A stretch of 64,000 nt of DNA, from the NCBI GenBank assembly GCA_025808875.1, contig CP075528.1, forward strand, positions 4,896,473-4,960,472. Direction: 5' to 3'. Positions 31,271-40,745 of this stretch are shown piece after piece (position 1 is the stretch's first letter; every line of letters begins with the position of its first letter). Under the pieces are notes generated by a model. The model made no database searches, was not told the DNA's origin, and worked only from the letters and a program-made list of their open reading frames with translations. Position numbers and translations under genes: made by a program. The stretch comes from Enhydrobacter sp. Lineage in GTDB: Bacteria > Pseudomonadota > Alphaproteobacteria > Reyranellales > Reyranellaceae.

Positions 31271-32203
31271 TCAGGAGAAAAGGATGGTCGACAGCCGCTT
31301 GCGGCCGTCGATGGCGAGCGGATCGGTGAAGCCCAGCGCCTCGAAGAACTTTAAGAGCTGCTGGCGCGCCGCTTCCTCATTCCATTTGCGATCGAGCTTG
31401 ATCATTGCCAGCAACTCGTCGATCGCCTCCTTGCGTTGTCCACCCGCCCAGTAGGCAAGCGCGAGGTCGAGACGTGTCTGGAAGTCGCGCGGATCGGCGG
31501 CTGCTTTGACTTTGAGGTCGCCGACCGGTCCGGCAGCCTTGGCCTGTTCGGCAAGATCGATCGACGCCTGTATGGCGGCGATGTCGGCATGGGCCTTGTC
31601 CTTCGCGGGAACGCGCGCCAGCACCGCCTTGGCCTGCCCGAGATCGCCTGCCTGCACATGGCAGCGCGCGAGGCCGGCCAGCGCCGGCAGGTTCTCCGGC
31701 TCGACCTCAAGCACCTCGGCGTAGATCTGGGAAGCCAGAGCGAAGTCGTTCTCCGCCACGGCCTGCTTTGCATGCTCCAGTGCCGCTGCCAGGTCGTCGC
31801 CCTGCTCGCCACCGGGCTTTCCGCCGGCGGCCTGCACCAGCCGGTCGACGAACTGCTTGATCTGGCTCTCCGGCACCGCGCCCATGAAGCCGTCGACCGG
31901 CCGGCCGCCGAAGAAGGCATAAACCGCGGGAATCGACTGGATGCGCAGCTGCTGCGCCAGCATCTGGTTCTGGTCAATGTTGATCTTGACCAGCTTCACC
32001 GCGCCATTGGCAGCCTTCACCACTTTCTCGAGCGCGGGTTGGAGTTGCTTGCACGGCCCGCACCAGGGCGCCCAGAAATCGACGATGACAGGCACCGTAC
32101 GCGAGGCTTCGAGCACGTCCTTGGCGAACTTGGTCTGGTCGCTGTCCTTGATGATGTCGGCGGGGGCAGCCTGCGGCGCGGCGCCCTTCAGCAGCGTTTC
32201 CAT
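31271..32203 (-). CDS. ybbN: Thioredoxin-like co-chaperone (YbbN/CnoX type)
   Basis: A 310-residue protein with an N-terminal thioredoxin domain and a C-terminal TPR-like helical region. The active site WCGPC is at residues 47-51, so unlike E. coli CnoX it keeps the redox pair. ALEHAKQAVAENDFALASQIYAEVLEVEP and LAGLARCHVQAGDLGQAKAVL are TPR-like. The likely job is to hold or reduce client proteins under stress. The start METLLKGAAP was chosen over a longer frame because it fits family length. It leads the five-gene run ending at 28643. Confidence 0.92.
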   Translation of the reverse strand: METLLKGAAPQAAPADIIKDSDQTKFAKDVLEASRTVPVIVDFWAPWCGPCKQLQPALEKVVKAANGAVKLVKINIDQNQMLAQQLRIQSIPAVYAFFGGRPVDGFMGAVPESQIKQFVDRLVQAAGGKPGGEQGDDLAAALEHAKQAVAENDFALASQIYAEVLEVEPENLPALAGLARCHVQAGDLGQAKAVLARVPAKDKAHADIAAIQASIDLAEQAKAAGPVGDLKVKAAADPRDFQTRLDLALAYWAGGQRKEAIDELLAMIKLDRKWNEEAARQQLLKFFEALGFTDPLAIDGRKRLSTILFS

Positions 32204-32277
32204 GGGGCCTCTGGGATTTCGGTTTCGCCCGCAATGTGGCCTCCGTCCCATGGAGACGCAAGGGGCGGCGCTTCAGC

Positions 32278-32613
32278 CTAGCGGCCGTGAATCTGGTGCT
32301 TCCTCAGCTCGTCGCCAAGCCGTCCGGCGAGGAACAGGCCGCACATGCGATAGTCGCTGATCAATGACCAGACCGGTGCCTCGAACGTGGCCGGCCTGTT
32401 CTTTTCGATGAAGAAGTGGCCAAACCAGGCAGGCCCGTACCCGAGGACCGGCACGACGAGCAGCCACCACCAGCTCTGGGTCGCAACCGCCCAGACCAGG
32501 ACCACCGCCGACAAGACGGTGCCGAAATAGTGTACGGCGCGTGTCGCCGGCTTGGCATGTTCCCGCAAGTAGAACGGCCAGAACTCGGCATAGGTCTGGA
32601 AGCGCTGGGCCAT
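32278..32613 (-). CDS. DUF962 / Mpo1-like membrane protein
   Basis: A 111-residue membrane protein with two or three hydrophobic helices. The signature is FWPFYLREHAKPATRAVHYFGT, then VPVLGYGPAWFGHFFIEKNRPATF. Yeast Mpo1 is a dioxygenase for 2-hydroxy fatty acids and its conserved histidines (HYFGT, GHFF) are present here; the bacterial role is not known. It starts 8 bases after the CoA transferase gene ends, so it is the distal gene of that operon. Confidence 0.9.
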   Translation of the reverse strand: MAQRFQTYAEFWPFYLREHAKPATRAVHYFGTVLSAVVLVWAVATQSWWWLLVVPVLGYGPAWFGHFFIEKNRPATFEAPVWSLISDYRMCGLFLAGRLGDELRKHQIHGR

Positions 32614-32621
32614 GAACTATT

Positions 32622-33836
32622 CTAACCCAAAACGCCGGCCTTTTTCAGGGCGGCGATCTCGTCGTCGCCGTAGGCGAGCTCCCGCAGGATTTCGTCACCG
32701 TGCTCGCCGACGGCCGGGGCCGGGCCGGCGGGGCGCGGTGTGGCGAATCCGAGCCGGATCGGATTGTTCACCGTACGCGGAATCTCCGGGTTGGTGGTGT
32801 CGGCGAAGATGCCGGCGTGCTCGGCCTGCTCGTCCGTGACCACGTCGGCCAGCCTGCCGATCTCGCCGATGGGAACGCCTACCGGACTCAACAATTTCTC
32901 CCATGCCGCGTAGGTCCTGGACAGGAAGAGCGTGGCCAGTTCGCGTTGGAGGTCGCGAGCGTGTTTGCGCCGCGATTCACGATCGGCGAAGCGAGGGTCA
33001 CGGCCGAGATCCTCTCGGCCGACGGTGCGACAGAAGGGCTCGAACAGGCGATCGTCGCGCACCATGATGAGTTGCAGCCAGCGATCGTCCGCGGTGCGAT
33101 AGAGGTTGGTCATGGCGTTGCGCGGCCTGTCGGGAGACTGACGCGGCGGCAGTTTGGCGCCCACGAGGGCGCCGGCCGCCGAGGTGCCGTTGGCCCACAC
33201 GCCGTTGGCATAAAGCGACGTGCCGACCCAGCCGCCCTTGCCGGTCCGGTCGCGATGACGCAGGCCGAGCAGGATTGCGGCAACCAGGGTCATGGCCGTC
33301 GCGCGGTCGCCCTGGGCGGGCAGCGACAAGCCGGGTGGCCCGCCTTCGTAGCGCGCCGAGTCGAGGATGCCTGACCGGCCGAAATAGGCGGTGACGTCGA
33401 AGCCCGCACGGTCGCGATCGGGGCCGGTCTCGCCGTAGCCGGTGAGCGAGCAATAGACGAGGCGCGGATTGAACGGCTCGACATCCTCCCAGCGCAAGCG
33501 AAGCCGCTCCCGAGCCGGCGGCGGAAAGTTCACGATCATGACGTCGGCGCGTCGGATCAGCCGCTCGAGTACCCCGCGCGCGCCTTCGTTCTTGAGGTCG
33601 AGCGCGATCGATCGTTTCAACCGCCCGTCGAGCTGCCAGGGAAAGTTCACCTGCTTCTCGGCCCGCGGATAGTTCGGGCTGGTGTAGCTCTGGCGGTGCG
33701 GATCGCCGTCACCGGGCGGTTCCACCTTGATGACGTCGGCGCCGAAGTCGGCGAGCGTGACCGCCGCCGCCGGTGCGGCGATGAACGAACTGACGTCGAG
33801 CACCACCAGGCCGGCGAGCGGCAGTGCATCGCTCAT
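32622..33836 (-). CDS. CaiB/BaiF family CoA transferase (paralog 1)
   Basis: A 404-residue family III CoA transferase, which moves CoA between acyl-CoA donors and carboxylic acids through an aspartyl intermediate. The N-terminus LAGLVVLDVSSFIAAPAAAV and ADFGADVIKVEPPGDGDPHR, and the catalytic Asp147 in DRAGFDVTAYFGRSG, are clear. The start overlaps the end of the second CoA transferase by 4 bases. The two are clearly homologous along their length, so they arose by tandem duplication. Acid substrate unknown. Confidence 0.9.
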   Translation of the reverse strand: MSDALPLAGLVVLDVSSFIAAPAAAVTLADFGADVIKVEPPGDGDPHRQSYTSPNYPRAEKQVNFPWQLDGRLKRSIALDLKNEGARGVLERLIRRADVMIVNFPPPARERLRLRWEDVEPFNPRLVYCSLTGYGETGPDRDRAGFDVTAYFGRSGILDSARYEGGPPGLSLPAQGDRATAMTLVAAILLGLRHRDRTGKGGWVGTSLYANGVWANGTSAAGALVGAKLPPRQSPDRPRNAMTNLYRTADDRWLQLIMVRDDRLFEPFCRTVGREDLGRDPRFADRESRRKHARDLQRELATLFLSRTYAAWEKLLSPVGVPIGEIGRLADVVTDEQAEHAGIFADTTNPEIPRTVNNPIRLGFATPRPAGPAPAVGEHGDEILRELAYGDDEIAALKKAGVLG

Positions 33837-35044
33837 CGGATCGCTCCGTTCTGGCGCAACGCCGCCACCTCCTCCGCGGAAAGGCCTGCTTCGCGCAGGA
33901 TCTGCTCGGTATGTTCGCCGAGCTCGGGTGCGGTGTGCGCGATACGCTGTTCGGCAAAGCCCAGCCGGATTGGATTGGAAAGCGTGCGCGGCATGCCGGG
34001 AATCTCGGTCCCGATGACGGCGCCGCAGGCGACAGCCTGCTCGTCGTCAGGCACGTCCTGCGGCCGGCTGATGACGCCGAAGGTGACTTCCTTGGCGGCC
34101 AGCGCCTGACGCCAATGCTCGTACGGCTTGGCGGCGAAGATCGCGCTCATCAGGGCCGCGAGATCGGCGGAGTTTCTGCGCCGCTCGGCTTCGGAAGCGA
34201 ATCTCGGATCATCGATCAACTCCGGGCGCTCCAGCGCCTGACAGAGCGGCGCCCACAATTTGTCGGTGCGCACGATGGTGAGCTGCAGCCAGCGATCGTC
34301 GGCGGTGCGATAGATGTTGCCCAGGGCCGAACGCGGCCGTTCAGGGGGAGGGCGATGCGGCAGGAACGCGCCGACCAGGGCGGCCTGGGCGATAACCCCG
34401 CACGACCACAGTCCGTTGCCGAGCAGCGACGTGCCGACCCATGACCCTGCGCCTGTCTTCATGCGCTGGATCAGAGCCATCAGGATCGCCGACACCAGCG
34501 CCATCGCCGTGGCGCGATCGCCCTGCGCCGGACCAGGCACGCCGGGCGGACCGCCTTCGTAGCGCTGCGCGTCGAGAAGGCCGGAGCGAGCGAAATAGGC
34601 GGTGGCGTCGAAACCCGGCCGGTCGCGGTCGGGGCCGGTCTCGCCGTAACCGGTGAGCGAGGCATAGATCAGCTTCGGATTGACCTTTCTCGTGTCCTCA
34701 TACGCGAGCTTCAGCTTGTCGCGCACCGGGGGAGGGAAATTGCAGATCAGGATGTCCGACTTCTCGATCAGCCGATCGAGGGCGGCGCGGGCTTCGGGCT
34801 TCTTGAGATCGAGCACGATCGAACGCTTGTTCCGCGAGTCCATCTGCCAAGGATAGTTCACCTCGCTTTTCGGATAGTTCGACGAATCGTGCATGATCCG
34901 GCGGTTGGGATCGCCCTCGGGGCCTTCCACCTTGATCACGTCGGCACCCCAATCGCCCAGCACGACGGCGGCGGCAGGTGCCGCAATGAACGAACTGATG
35001 TCCAGCACACGAAGTCCCGCCAGGGGCAGGCCAGCCTCGGTCAT
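33833..35044 (-). CDS. CaiB/BaiF family CoA transferase (paralog 2)
   Basis: A 403-residue family III CoA transferase. It opens MTEAGLPLAGLRVLDISSFI with WGADVIKVEGPEGDPNRR, and has Asp146 in DRPGFDATAYFARSG. It shares long blocks with paralog 1, such as LTGYGETGPDRDR, RYEGGPPG and AQGDRATAM. The two may act on different acids or form a heteromer. The start at 35044 is preferred to one 19 codons upstream. It is divergent from a sulfatase gene with 106 bases between, which should hold both promoters. Confidence 0.9.
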   Translation of the reverse strand: MTEAGLPLAGLRVLDISSFIAAPAAAVVLGDWGADVIKVEGPEGDPNRRIMHDSSNYPKSEVNYPWQMDSRNKRSIVLDLKKPEARAALDRLIEKSDILICNFPPPVRDKLKLAYEDTRKVNPKLIYASLTGYGETGPDRDRPGFDATAYFARSGLLDAQRYEGGPPGVPGPAQGDRATAMALVSAILMALIQRMKTGAGSWVGTSLLGNGLWSCGVIAQAALVGAFLPHRPPPERPRSALGNIYRTADDRWLQLTIVRTDKLWAPLCQALERPELIDDPRFASEAERRRNSADLAALMSAIFAAKPYEHWRQALAAKEVTFGVISRPQDVPDDEQAVACGAVIGTEIPGMPRTLSNPIRLGFAEQRIAHTAPELGEHTEQILREAGLSAEEVAALRQNGAIR

Positions 35045-35150
35045 GTCGCTCCCCGATCGATTTACCCTCCGATAAAGCGGCGACCCTCTGGCCGTCGTCA
35101 AGGCTGGCCGCTAGCGTGCGTTCCGGCACGCGGCGTGCAAGGGGAGGAAC

Positions 35151-36563
35151 ATGGCGGCGAAGAAGCGTAGGCCCAACTTCGTGGTTGTCCTGATCGACGA
35201 TCTGCGGTTCGACGAGGTCGGCGTCTGCGGCCACCCCTTCATGAAGACGCCGCACATCGACCGCATCGCCCTCGAGGGCGCGCGCTTCACATCGGCATTC
35301 CATACTACGCCGCTCTGCTCGCCCAACCGCGCCTCGATCGTGACCGGCCAGTATGCCAGCCGGCATGGCATCATCGACAATGTGGCGCGCGACGCCCACA
35401 GCCATCGCTTGCCCAACTATCACGTGACCCTGCAGCGGTTGGGCTATGAGACTGCCCACGTCGGCAAGTGGCACATGGGCAACTCGGGCGGGCCGCGGCC
35501 GGGTTACGACCGCTGGGTGAGCTTCCCCGGCCACGGCTCGATCGTCGATCCGGTGCTGAACATCGACGGGATCGAGGAGAAATATCCCGGTTACATTACC
35601 GACCATCTGAATGCGCACGCGGTCGAATTTCTGCGTAAGAAGCACGACAAGCCGTTCTCGCTCTTCCTGGCGCACAAGGCAGTGCACCCCGACGCCCACC
35701 AGGCGGCCGACGGCACGATCGACTTCTCCAAGGGCGGGGGGCGCGGCTATCGGCCGGCGCCGCGACACGAGGACCTTTACAAGGGTGCGCGCTTTCCGCG
35801 TCGGCCGAACGCACTGCCGCCGTCGGAGGTGGTGAAGGACAAGCCAGCCTGGAAGGAGGCGCACGAGCTACGGACCAGCGAAATGTCGCGCAAGCTGCTG
35901 GACGGCATCATGGCCGGCACCGACGAGGAGGTCAGGCTGCGCGCGGCCATGATGGCGTCGGTCGACGAGGGCATGGGCGAGATCTTCGAGGCGCTCGAGG
36001 AGACCGGCCAACTCGACGACACCTTCATCCTGTTCCTGGGCGACAACGGCTATTTCTTCGGCGAGCACGGGCTCGGACCGGAACGCCGCTTCGCCTACGA
36101 GGAGGGCATCAAGTCGCCGTTCCTCATCCGCTATCCCGCCTGGTTCAGGCCGGGCACGGTGAGTGACGAGCTGGTGCTGGCGCTCGACATCGCGCCGACT
36201 CTTGTCGATCTAGCGGGCGGCAGGGCGGCCGACTGCGAGCACATGCAGGGCCTGTCGCTCCGGCCGCTGGCGCGCGGCGCCCGGCCCAAGGGCTGGCGCA
36301 ACTCCTTCATGTGCGAATACTTCAGCGAGAACGCCATGCCGTGGCTGATCGGTATGAGCTACAAGGCGATCCGCACCCGGCGCCACAAATATATTCACTG
36401 GACGCAGAAGTCGCTCGATGGCGTGGAGTGCGACGAGCTCTACGATCTCAAGAGCGATCCGTTCGAGATACACAACATCGCGGCCAAGCGCAGCGAGCGC
36501 GCCACGGTCGCGCGGTTGCGCAAGCAACTCGCGTCCCTGGTGGCGCAATCTGTCGGACTCTAG
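35151..36563 (+). CDS. Sulfatase (arylsulfatase/phosphonate monoester hydrolase superfamily)
   Basis: A 470-residue sulfatase. The formylglycine motif CSPNRASIVTG starts at Cys56, so activity needs a formylglycine-generating enzyme, not seen in this window. Metal ligands are in VLIDDLRFDEVG and FLGDNGYFFGEHG. No signal peptide is visible, suggesting a cytosolic enzyme such as choline sulfatase or phosphonate monoesterase types. The C-terminal ELYDLKSDPFEIHNIA block is typical. It begins an operon with a solute-binding protein 14 bases downstream. Confidence 0.9.
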   Translation: MAAKKRRPNFVVVLIDDLRFDEVGVCGHPFMKTPHIDRIALEGARFTSAFHTTPLCSPNRASIVTGQYASRHGIIDNVARDAHSHRLPNYHVTLQRLGYETAHVGKWHMGNSGGPRPGYDRWVSFPGHGSIVDPVLNIDGIEEKYPGYITDHLNAHAVEFLRKKHDKPFSLFLAHKAVHPDAHQAADGTIDFSKGGGRGYRPAPRHEDLYKGARFPRRPNALPPSEVVKDKPAWKEAHELRTSEMSRKLLDGIMAGTDEEVRLRAAMMASVDEGMGEIFEALEETGQLDDTFILFLGDNGYFFGEHGLGPERRFAYEEGIKSPFLIRYPAWFRPGTVSDELVLALDIAPTLVDLAGGRAADCEHMQGLSLRPLARGARPKGWRNSFMCEYFSENAMPWLIGMSYKAIRTRRHKYIHWTQKSLDGVECDELYDLKSDPFEIHNIAAKRSERATVARLRKQLASLVAQSVGL

Positions 36564-36577
36564 AGGGGGAGAGCGAG

Positions 36578-37549
36578 ATGAGGCTCACGAGACGAGGCGT
36601 GATGGTGGGTGGCGTTGCATTGGCGTCGGGCACCGCGAATGCCCAGGCGTGGCCCAGCAAGTCGATCCGCATGATCATCCCGCTGGCACCCGGCGCCACC
36701 GCCGACATCGTGGGCCGCATGTTCGCCGATGAGCTTGGCAAGGCGCTCGGCCAGACGGTCGTGGTCGACAACAAGACCGGCGCGGGCGGCACCATCGCCA
36801 CCGCCGAGGCGGCGCGCGCCGCACCCGACGGCTACACCATGGTGCTGGTGTCGCAGGGCACCATGGTCTTCAACATGGGCCTCTACAAGACGCCGGGCTA
36901 CGATTCGCTGAAGGACCTGCGCCTGCTGACGGCGAGCGGCGGCGTCTCGAACGTGCTGATCGTGAGCCCGGGCAATCCGGCGAAGACCGTGGCCGACGTG
37001 ATTGCCCAGGCCAAGGCCAAGCCCGGCGAGCTCACCTATTCGTCGGGCGGCGTCGGCACGAGCCATCACATGTCGGGCGTGCTGCTCGAGTTGCGCACCG
37101 GCGTGAAGCTTCAGCACGTGCCCTATCGCGCGACGCCCGCCGGCATCATGGGCGTCGCCAACGGCGAGGTCGCGATCGGCCTGTTCAACACGCCGACCGT
37201 CATCGGCCTGATCAAGTCGGGCAAGCTGAAGCCGATCGCGGTGACCAGCGAGAAGCGCTCGGAGCTGCTGCCCGACGTGCCGACCATGATCGAGTCGGGC
37301 GTGAAGGATTACGTCGTCAACACCTGGATGGGCTTCGCGGTGCCGGCGAAGACGCCGGAGCCGGTGATCGCCAGGCTCAACACCGAGCTGAACCGCATCG
37401 GCCAATTGCCGCAGGTGCGCGAGAAGTTCCTGGCCCAAGGGATCGAAGCCCTGCCGCCCGGACCACCCGCGGCGGCACAAAAACTGGTGAAGGACGATCT
37501 CGAGCTGTGGCTGCCGATCATCAAGACGTCCGGGGCGACGGCCGGTTAG
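36578..37549 (+). CDS. Tripartite tricarboxylate transporter substrate-binding protein (Bug family)
   Basis: A 323-residue periplasmic binding protein. The N-terminus MRLTRRGVMVGGVALASGTA is a Tat-like signal ending at NAQA. The mature protein has WPSKSIRMIIPLAPGATADIVGR, VDNKTGAGG and GTSHHMSG, the usual Bug-family blocks. It should bind an organic acid. No TctA/TctB membrane genes are close, which is common for this expanded family. It follows the sulfatase by 14 bases, so the pair may handle an organic sulfate or its product. Confidence 0.92.
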   Translation: MRLTRRGVMVGGVALASGTANAQAWPSKSIRMIIPLAPGATADIVGRMFADELGKALGQTVVVDNKTGAGGTIATAEAARAAPDGYTMVLVSQGTMVFNMGLYKTPGYDSLKDLRLLTASGGVSNVLIVSPGNPAKTVADVIAQAKAKPGELTYSSGGVGTSHHMSGVLLELRTGVKLQHVPYRATPAGIMGVANGEVAIGLFNTPTVIGLIKSGKLKPIAVTSEKRSELLPDVPTMIESGVKDYVVNTWMGFAVPAKTPEPVIARLNTELNRIGQLPQVREKFLAQGIEALPPGPPAAAQKLVKDDLELWLPIIKTSGATAG

Positions 37550-37597
37550 GCGGCCACGCCTTGCCAAGCAGGGGCACGGCGCGTATCTCGCGGTCCC

Positions 37598-38611
37598 ATG
37601 GGATATCGAGTCGCCGTCGTCGGCGCGACCGGCAATGTCGGTCGCGAAATGCTGCAGATCCTGGCTGAGAGGAACTTCCCGGCCGACGACGTCGTGGCGC
37701 TCGCCTCGGCGCGCTCGGCCGGCAAGCAGACGTCGTTCGGCGAGGACAGGGTGCTGAAGGTCCAGGACCTCGCCAAGTTCGATTTCAAGGGCATCGACAT
37801 CGTCCTGAGCTCGCCGGGCGCCAAGGTATCGGCAGAGCACAGCCCGCGCGCCGCCAAGGCGGGTGCCGTGGTCATCGACAACACCTCCTACTGGCGGATG
37901 GATCCCGACGTGCCGCTGGTGGTGCCCGAGGTGAACGCATCGGCCATCGCCGGCTACAAGCGTCGCGGCATCATCGCCAATCCCAATTGCTCGACCATCC
38001 AGATGGTGACGGCGCTGAAGCCGATTCACGAGGCGGCGACGATCAAACGTGTCGTCGTGTCGACGTACCAGTCGACCTCTGGCGCCGGGAAGGAGGCGAT
38101 GGACGAGCTGCTGAACCAGACCAAGAGCTTCTTCGTCAACCAGACGCTCGACCCCAAGAAGTTCACCAAGAACATCGCCTTCAACGTGATCCCGCACATC
38201 GACGCCTTCATGGACGACGGCGCGACCAAGGAAGAGTGGAAAATGGTGGTCGAGACCAAGAAGATTCTCGACCCCAGGATCAAGGTCCATGCCACCTGTG
38301 TGAGAGTGCCGACCTTCATCGGCCATGCCGAGGCGATCAATCTCGAACTCGAGCAGCCGCTCGACGAGATCGAGGCGCGGCGTCTGCTGGCGGCGGCGCC
38401 GGGCGTGCTGGTCGTCGACCGACGCGAACCCGGTGGCTACGTCACGCCGCAGGAGATCACCGGACAGGACGGCGTTTTCGTGAGCCGAGTGCGGGTCGAT
38501 CCGACGGTCGACAATGGCCTTGCGCTCTGGGTGGTAAGCGACAACCTGCGCAAGGGCGCGGCGCTGAACGCCGTGCAGATCGCCGAGGAATTGATCAAGG
38601 GCCACATCTAG
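37598..38611 (+). CDS. asd: Aspartate-semialdehyde dehydrogenase
   Basis: Reduces aspartyl phosphate to aspartate semialdehyde, for lysine, diaminopimelate, threonine and methionine. The 337-residue protein has the NADP-binding VVGATGNVGREMLQIL at residues 7-22, the catalytic cysteine in ANPNCSTIQMV (Cys131), and the substrate-binding VVSTYQSTSGAGKEAMDEL. The C-terminal RVPTFIGHAEAINLE block holds the active-site His. It stands alone, with 48 bases before it and a GTG-started gene 64 bases after. Confidence 0.95.
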   Translation: MGYRVAVVGATGNVGREMLQILAERNFPADDVVALASARSAGKQTSFGEDRVLKVQDLAKFDFKGIDIVLSSPGAKVSAEHSPRAAKAGAVVIDNTSYWRMDPDVPLVVPEVNASAIAGYKRRGIIANPNCSTIQMVTALKPIHEAATIKRVVVSTYQSTSGAGKEAMDELLNQTKSFFVNQTLDPKKFTKNIAFNVIPHIDAFMDDGATKEEWKMVVETKKILDPRIKVHATCVRVPTFIGHAEAINLELEQPLDEIEARRLLAAAPGVLVVDRREPGGYVTPQEITGQDGVFVSRVRVDPTVDNGLALWVVSDNLRKGAALNAVQIAEELIKGHI

Positions 38612-38675
38612 GGACGCGTCGTATAAGTATTGAAATACAGATGCTTATCCGAGTTGATTCATGTAGTATGAGAGT

Positions 38676-40097
38676 GTGAACGACACTCCGTGGATCCATC
38701 CGACCCGACCAGAATCGCAAGCCACGGCGCCGATCCAGCTCTTCGCCAACGAGGCCGACAGCTTCGTGCAGCAACTGCGGCTGGCGGCGCAGGCCCATCG
38801 CGCCGGACGGCTCGATGAGGCGATCACGTCGTACCTGCGGCTGCTGAACGTCCGGCCCTACCACGCCGAGCTGCACAACAACCTGGGCGTCGCACTCCGT
38901 GCCGCCGGCAAACTCGAGGCGTCGGTCGCGCATCACCGACTGGCGCTCGCCGCCGATCCCGGCAATCCCGCGCTCCATTCCAATCTCGGCAACGCGCTGC
39001 GCGCGGCTCATCGACTCGAGGAGGCGGTGCGGCATCACTTCGAGTCGATCACGCTCAACCGGGACTATGCCGAGGGTTTCTACAATCTCGCCCTTTGCCT
39101 GCGCGATCTCGGCCGGCTCGACGAGGCGATCGGTTGCTTCGGTCGCGCGCTGGCGCTCGTTCCCGACAACCGGCGGGCGCGCATGGAGCTCGGCATTGCC
39201 CTGTTGATGCGCGGCGAGCTCGCGCCGGGGTTCGCCGCCTACGAAGCGCGCAAGCGCCTGCCCGAGACACCGACGCCGGAATTCGAGCAGCCGGCCTGGG
39301 ATGGCGGGCCGGTCGAGGGCAAGCGCGTCCTGCTCCATCCCGAGCAGGGCCTGTCGGACGTGCTGCTGTTCGTCCGCTTCGCGCGCGAGCTCAAGCGGCG
39401 TGGCGCCACCGTCCTCGTGCTCTGCCAGGCTTTGCTCAAGGAGCTGCTTGCCGGTCTCGATTTCATCGACGAGGCCATCGCCGAGGGAGAACGGTTGCCG
39501 CCGTTCGACCTGCACGCTTCCATGGTGTCGCTACCGCATCTTTGTCGCCTCGACTTCGAGACCACGGATGTCGGTCGGCCCTATCTGGCGCCGCCGACCG
39601 ACAGCCGCATCAAGCTCGGGCGGCGCGAACGGGCGCGACTGCGTATCGGCATCTACTGGGCCGCCATGCCCGGCCAGCCGCAGGATCGTCAGCGCTCGGT
39701 GTCGTTCGCCAATTTCCTGCCCTTCGGCGGCGATCCCGAGCTGCTGATGTTCAGTCTGCAAGGCGGCGTACATCAGCGCGACATCCAGCAGCACGGTGCG
39801 GGCGGCCTGGTTCACGATGTCGGCCGCGGCATCTTCGACTTCGCCGAAGCGGCGACCGCTCTTGCCCAGCTCGATCTTCTGGTGTCGATCGACGCGCCCG
39901 TCGCCCATCTCGCTGCTGGCATGGGATTGCGTACCTGGATAATGCTGCCCTTCTCCGCCGATTGGCGCTGGCAGCTGCCGGGCTGGTATCCGAACGCGCG
40001 CCTGTTCCGTCAGCCGCGACCGGCCGACTGGGACTCGGTGTTCACCGACGTGCGGCGTGAGATCGACGCGCTTAAGGGCGACGGCGTCGCGGCTTAG
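38676..40097 (+). CDS. TPR protein with glycosyltransferase-like C-terminal domain
   Basis: A 473-residue protein. Residues about 25-165 are tetratricopeptide repeats (AHRAGRLDEAITSYLRLLNV, ELHNNLGVALRAAGKLEASV, ALHSNLGNALRAAHRLEEAV, GFYNLALCLRDLGRLDEAI). From about 210 a second domain begins with WDGGPVEGKRVLLHPEQGLS and includes LVSIDAPVAHLAAGMG and the tail of a GT-B-like fold, as in TPR-fused O-GlcNAc-transferase-like or LPS heptosyltransferase-like proteins. No signal peptide. The start is GTG; the upstream 64 bases are relatively AT-rich. Confidence 0.85.
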   Translation: MNDTPWIHPTRPESQATAPIQLFANEADSFVQQLRLAAQAHRAGRLDEAITSYLRLLNVRPYHAELHNNLGVALRAAGKLEASVAHHRLALAADPGNPALHSNLGNALRAAHRLEEAVRHHFESITLNRDYAEGFYNLALCLRDLGRLDEAIGCFGRALALVPDNRRARMELGIALLMRGELAPGFAAYEARKRLPETPTPEFEQPAWDGGPVEGKRVLLHPEQGLSDVLLFVRFARELKRRGATVLVLCQALLKELLAGLDFIDEAIAEGERLPPFDLHASMVSLPHLCRLDFETTDVGRPYLAPPTDSRIKLGRRERARLRIGIYWAAMPGQPQDRQRSVSFANFLPFGGDPELLMFSLQGGVHQRDIQQHGAGGLVHDVGRGIFDFAEAATALAQLDLLVSIDAPVAHLAAGMGLRTWIMLPFSADWRWQLPGWYPNARLFRQPRPADWDSVFTDVRREIDALKGDGVAA

Positions 40098-40154
40098 CGG
40101 CTCGACCCGTCCCAACGCCTCGTCTACGGTTCGGCCCGCACCAAGGGGAGCCGC

Positions 40155-40745
40155 ATGCTGGACGCCGCGTCGCTCGATACAATTCTCCGCACCGCCCGCA
40201 ACCACAACGGTTGGCTGCCCCGGCCGGTCACCGACGACCAATTGCGCGCCGTCTACGACCTGATGAAGTGGGGGCCGACGTCGGCCAACTGTCAGCCGCT
40301 TCGCGTCGTCTTCATCCGCACCCGCGACGGCAAGGAGAAACTGCGGCCCGCACTCAGCTCCGGCAACACGGAGAAGACGATGGCGGCGCCGGTGACGGCG
40401 ATCGTCGCCTACGATTCGCAATTCTACGAGCACCTGCCCGAGACCTTCCCGCACAACCAAACGGCCAAGAGCTGGTTCAGTGGGCCGGGCAAGGAGGAGG
40501 TGGCGCGCACGACCGCGTTGCGCAATGGCACGCTGCAGGGTGCCTACCTGATCGTGGCCTGCCGTGCGCTCGGCCTCGATGTCGGCGCCATGAGCGGCTT
40601 CGACAACGCCAAGGTCGATGCGGCGTTCTTTCCCGACGGGCGCTTCAAGTCGAACTTCCTGTGCAACATCGGCTATGGCGATCCGGCCAGCCTGTTCGGC
40701 CGCAATCCGCGACTGACCTTCGAGCAGGCTTGCACGCTGGGCTAG
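40155..40745 (+). CDS. Malonic semialdehyde reductase RutE-like nitroreductase
   Basis: A 196-residue nitroreductase-fold flavoprotein of the RutE/HadB group. Typical: RTHNGW-like start (TARNHNGWLPRPVTDDQLRA), MKWGPTSANCQPLRVVFI, and GLDVGAMSGFDNAKVDAAFF, with the C-terminal NFLCNIGYGDP. RutE reduces malonic semialdehyde to 3-hydroxypropionate in uracil breakdown, but no other rut genes are here, so a general reductase role is as likely. Its stop overlaps that of the convergent LysE gene. Confidence 0.88.
   Translation: MLDAASLDTILRTARNHNGWLPRPVTDDQLRAVYDLMKWGPTSANCQPLRVVFIRTRDGKEKLRPALSSGNTEKTMAAPVTAIVAYDSQFYEHLPETFPHNQTAKSWFSGPGKEEVARTTALRNGTLQGAYLIVACRALGLDVGAMSGFDNAKVDAAFFPDGRFKSNFLCNIGYGDPASLFGRNPRLTFEQACTLG

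Noticed and set aside
36560..38605. A minus-strand frame of about 680 codons opposite the Bug binding protein and asd.
   Set aside because: Antisense to two confident genes, with His/Arg/Asp-rich shadow composition.
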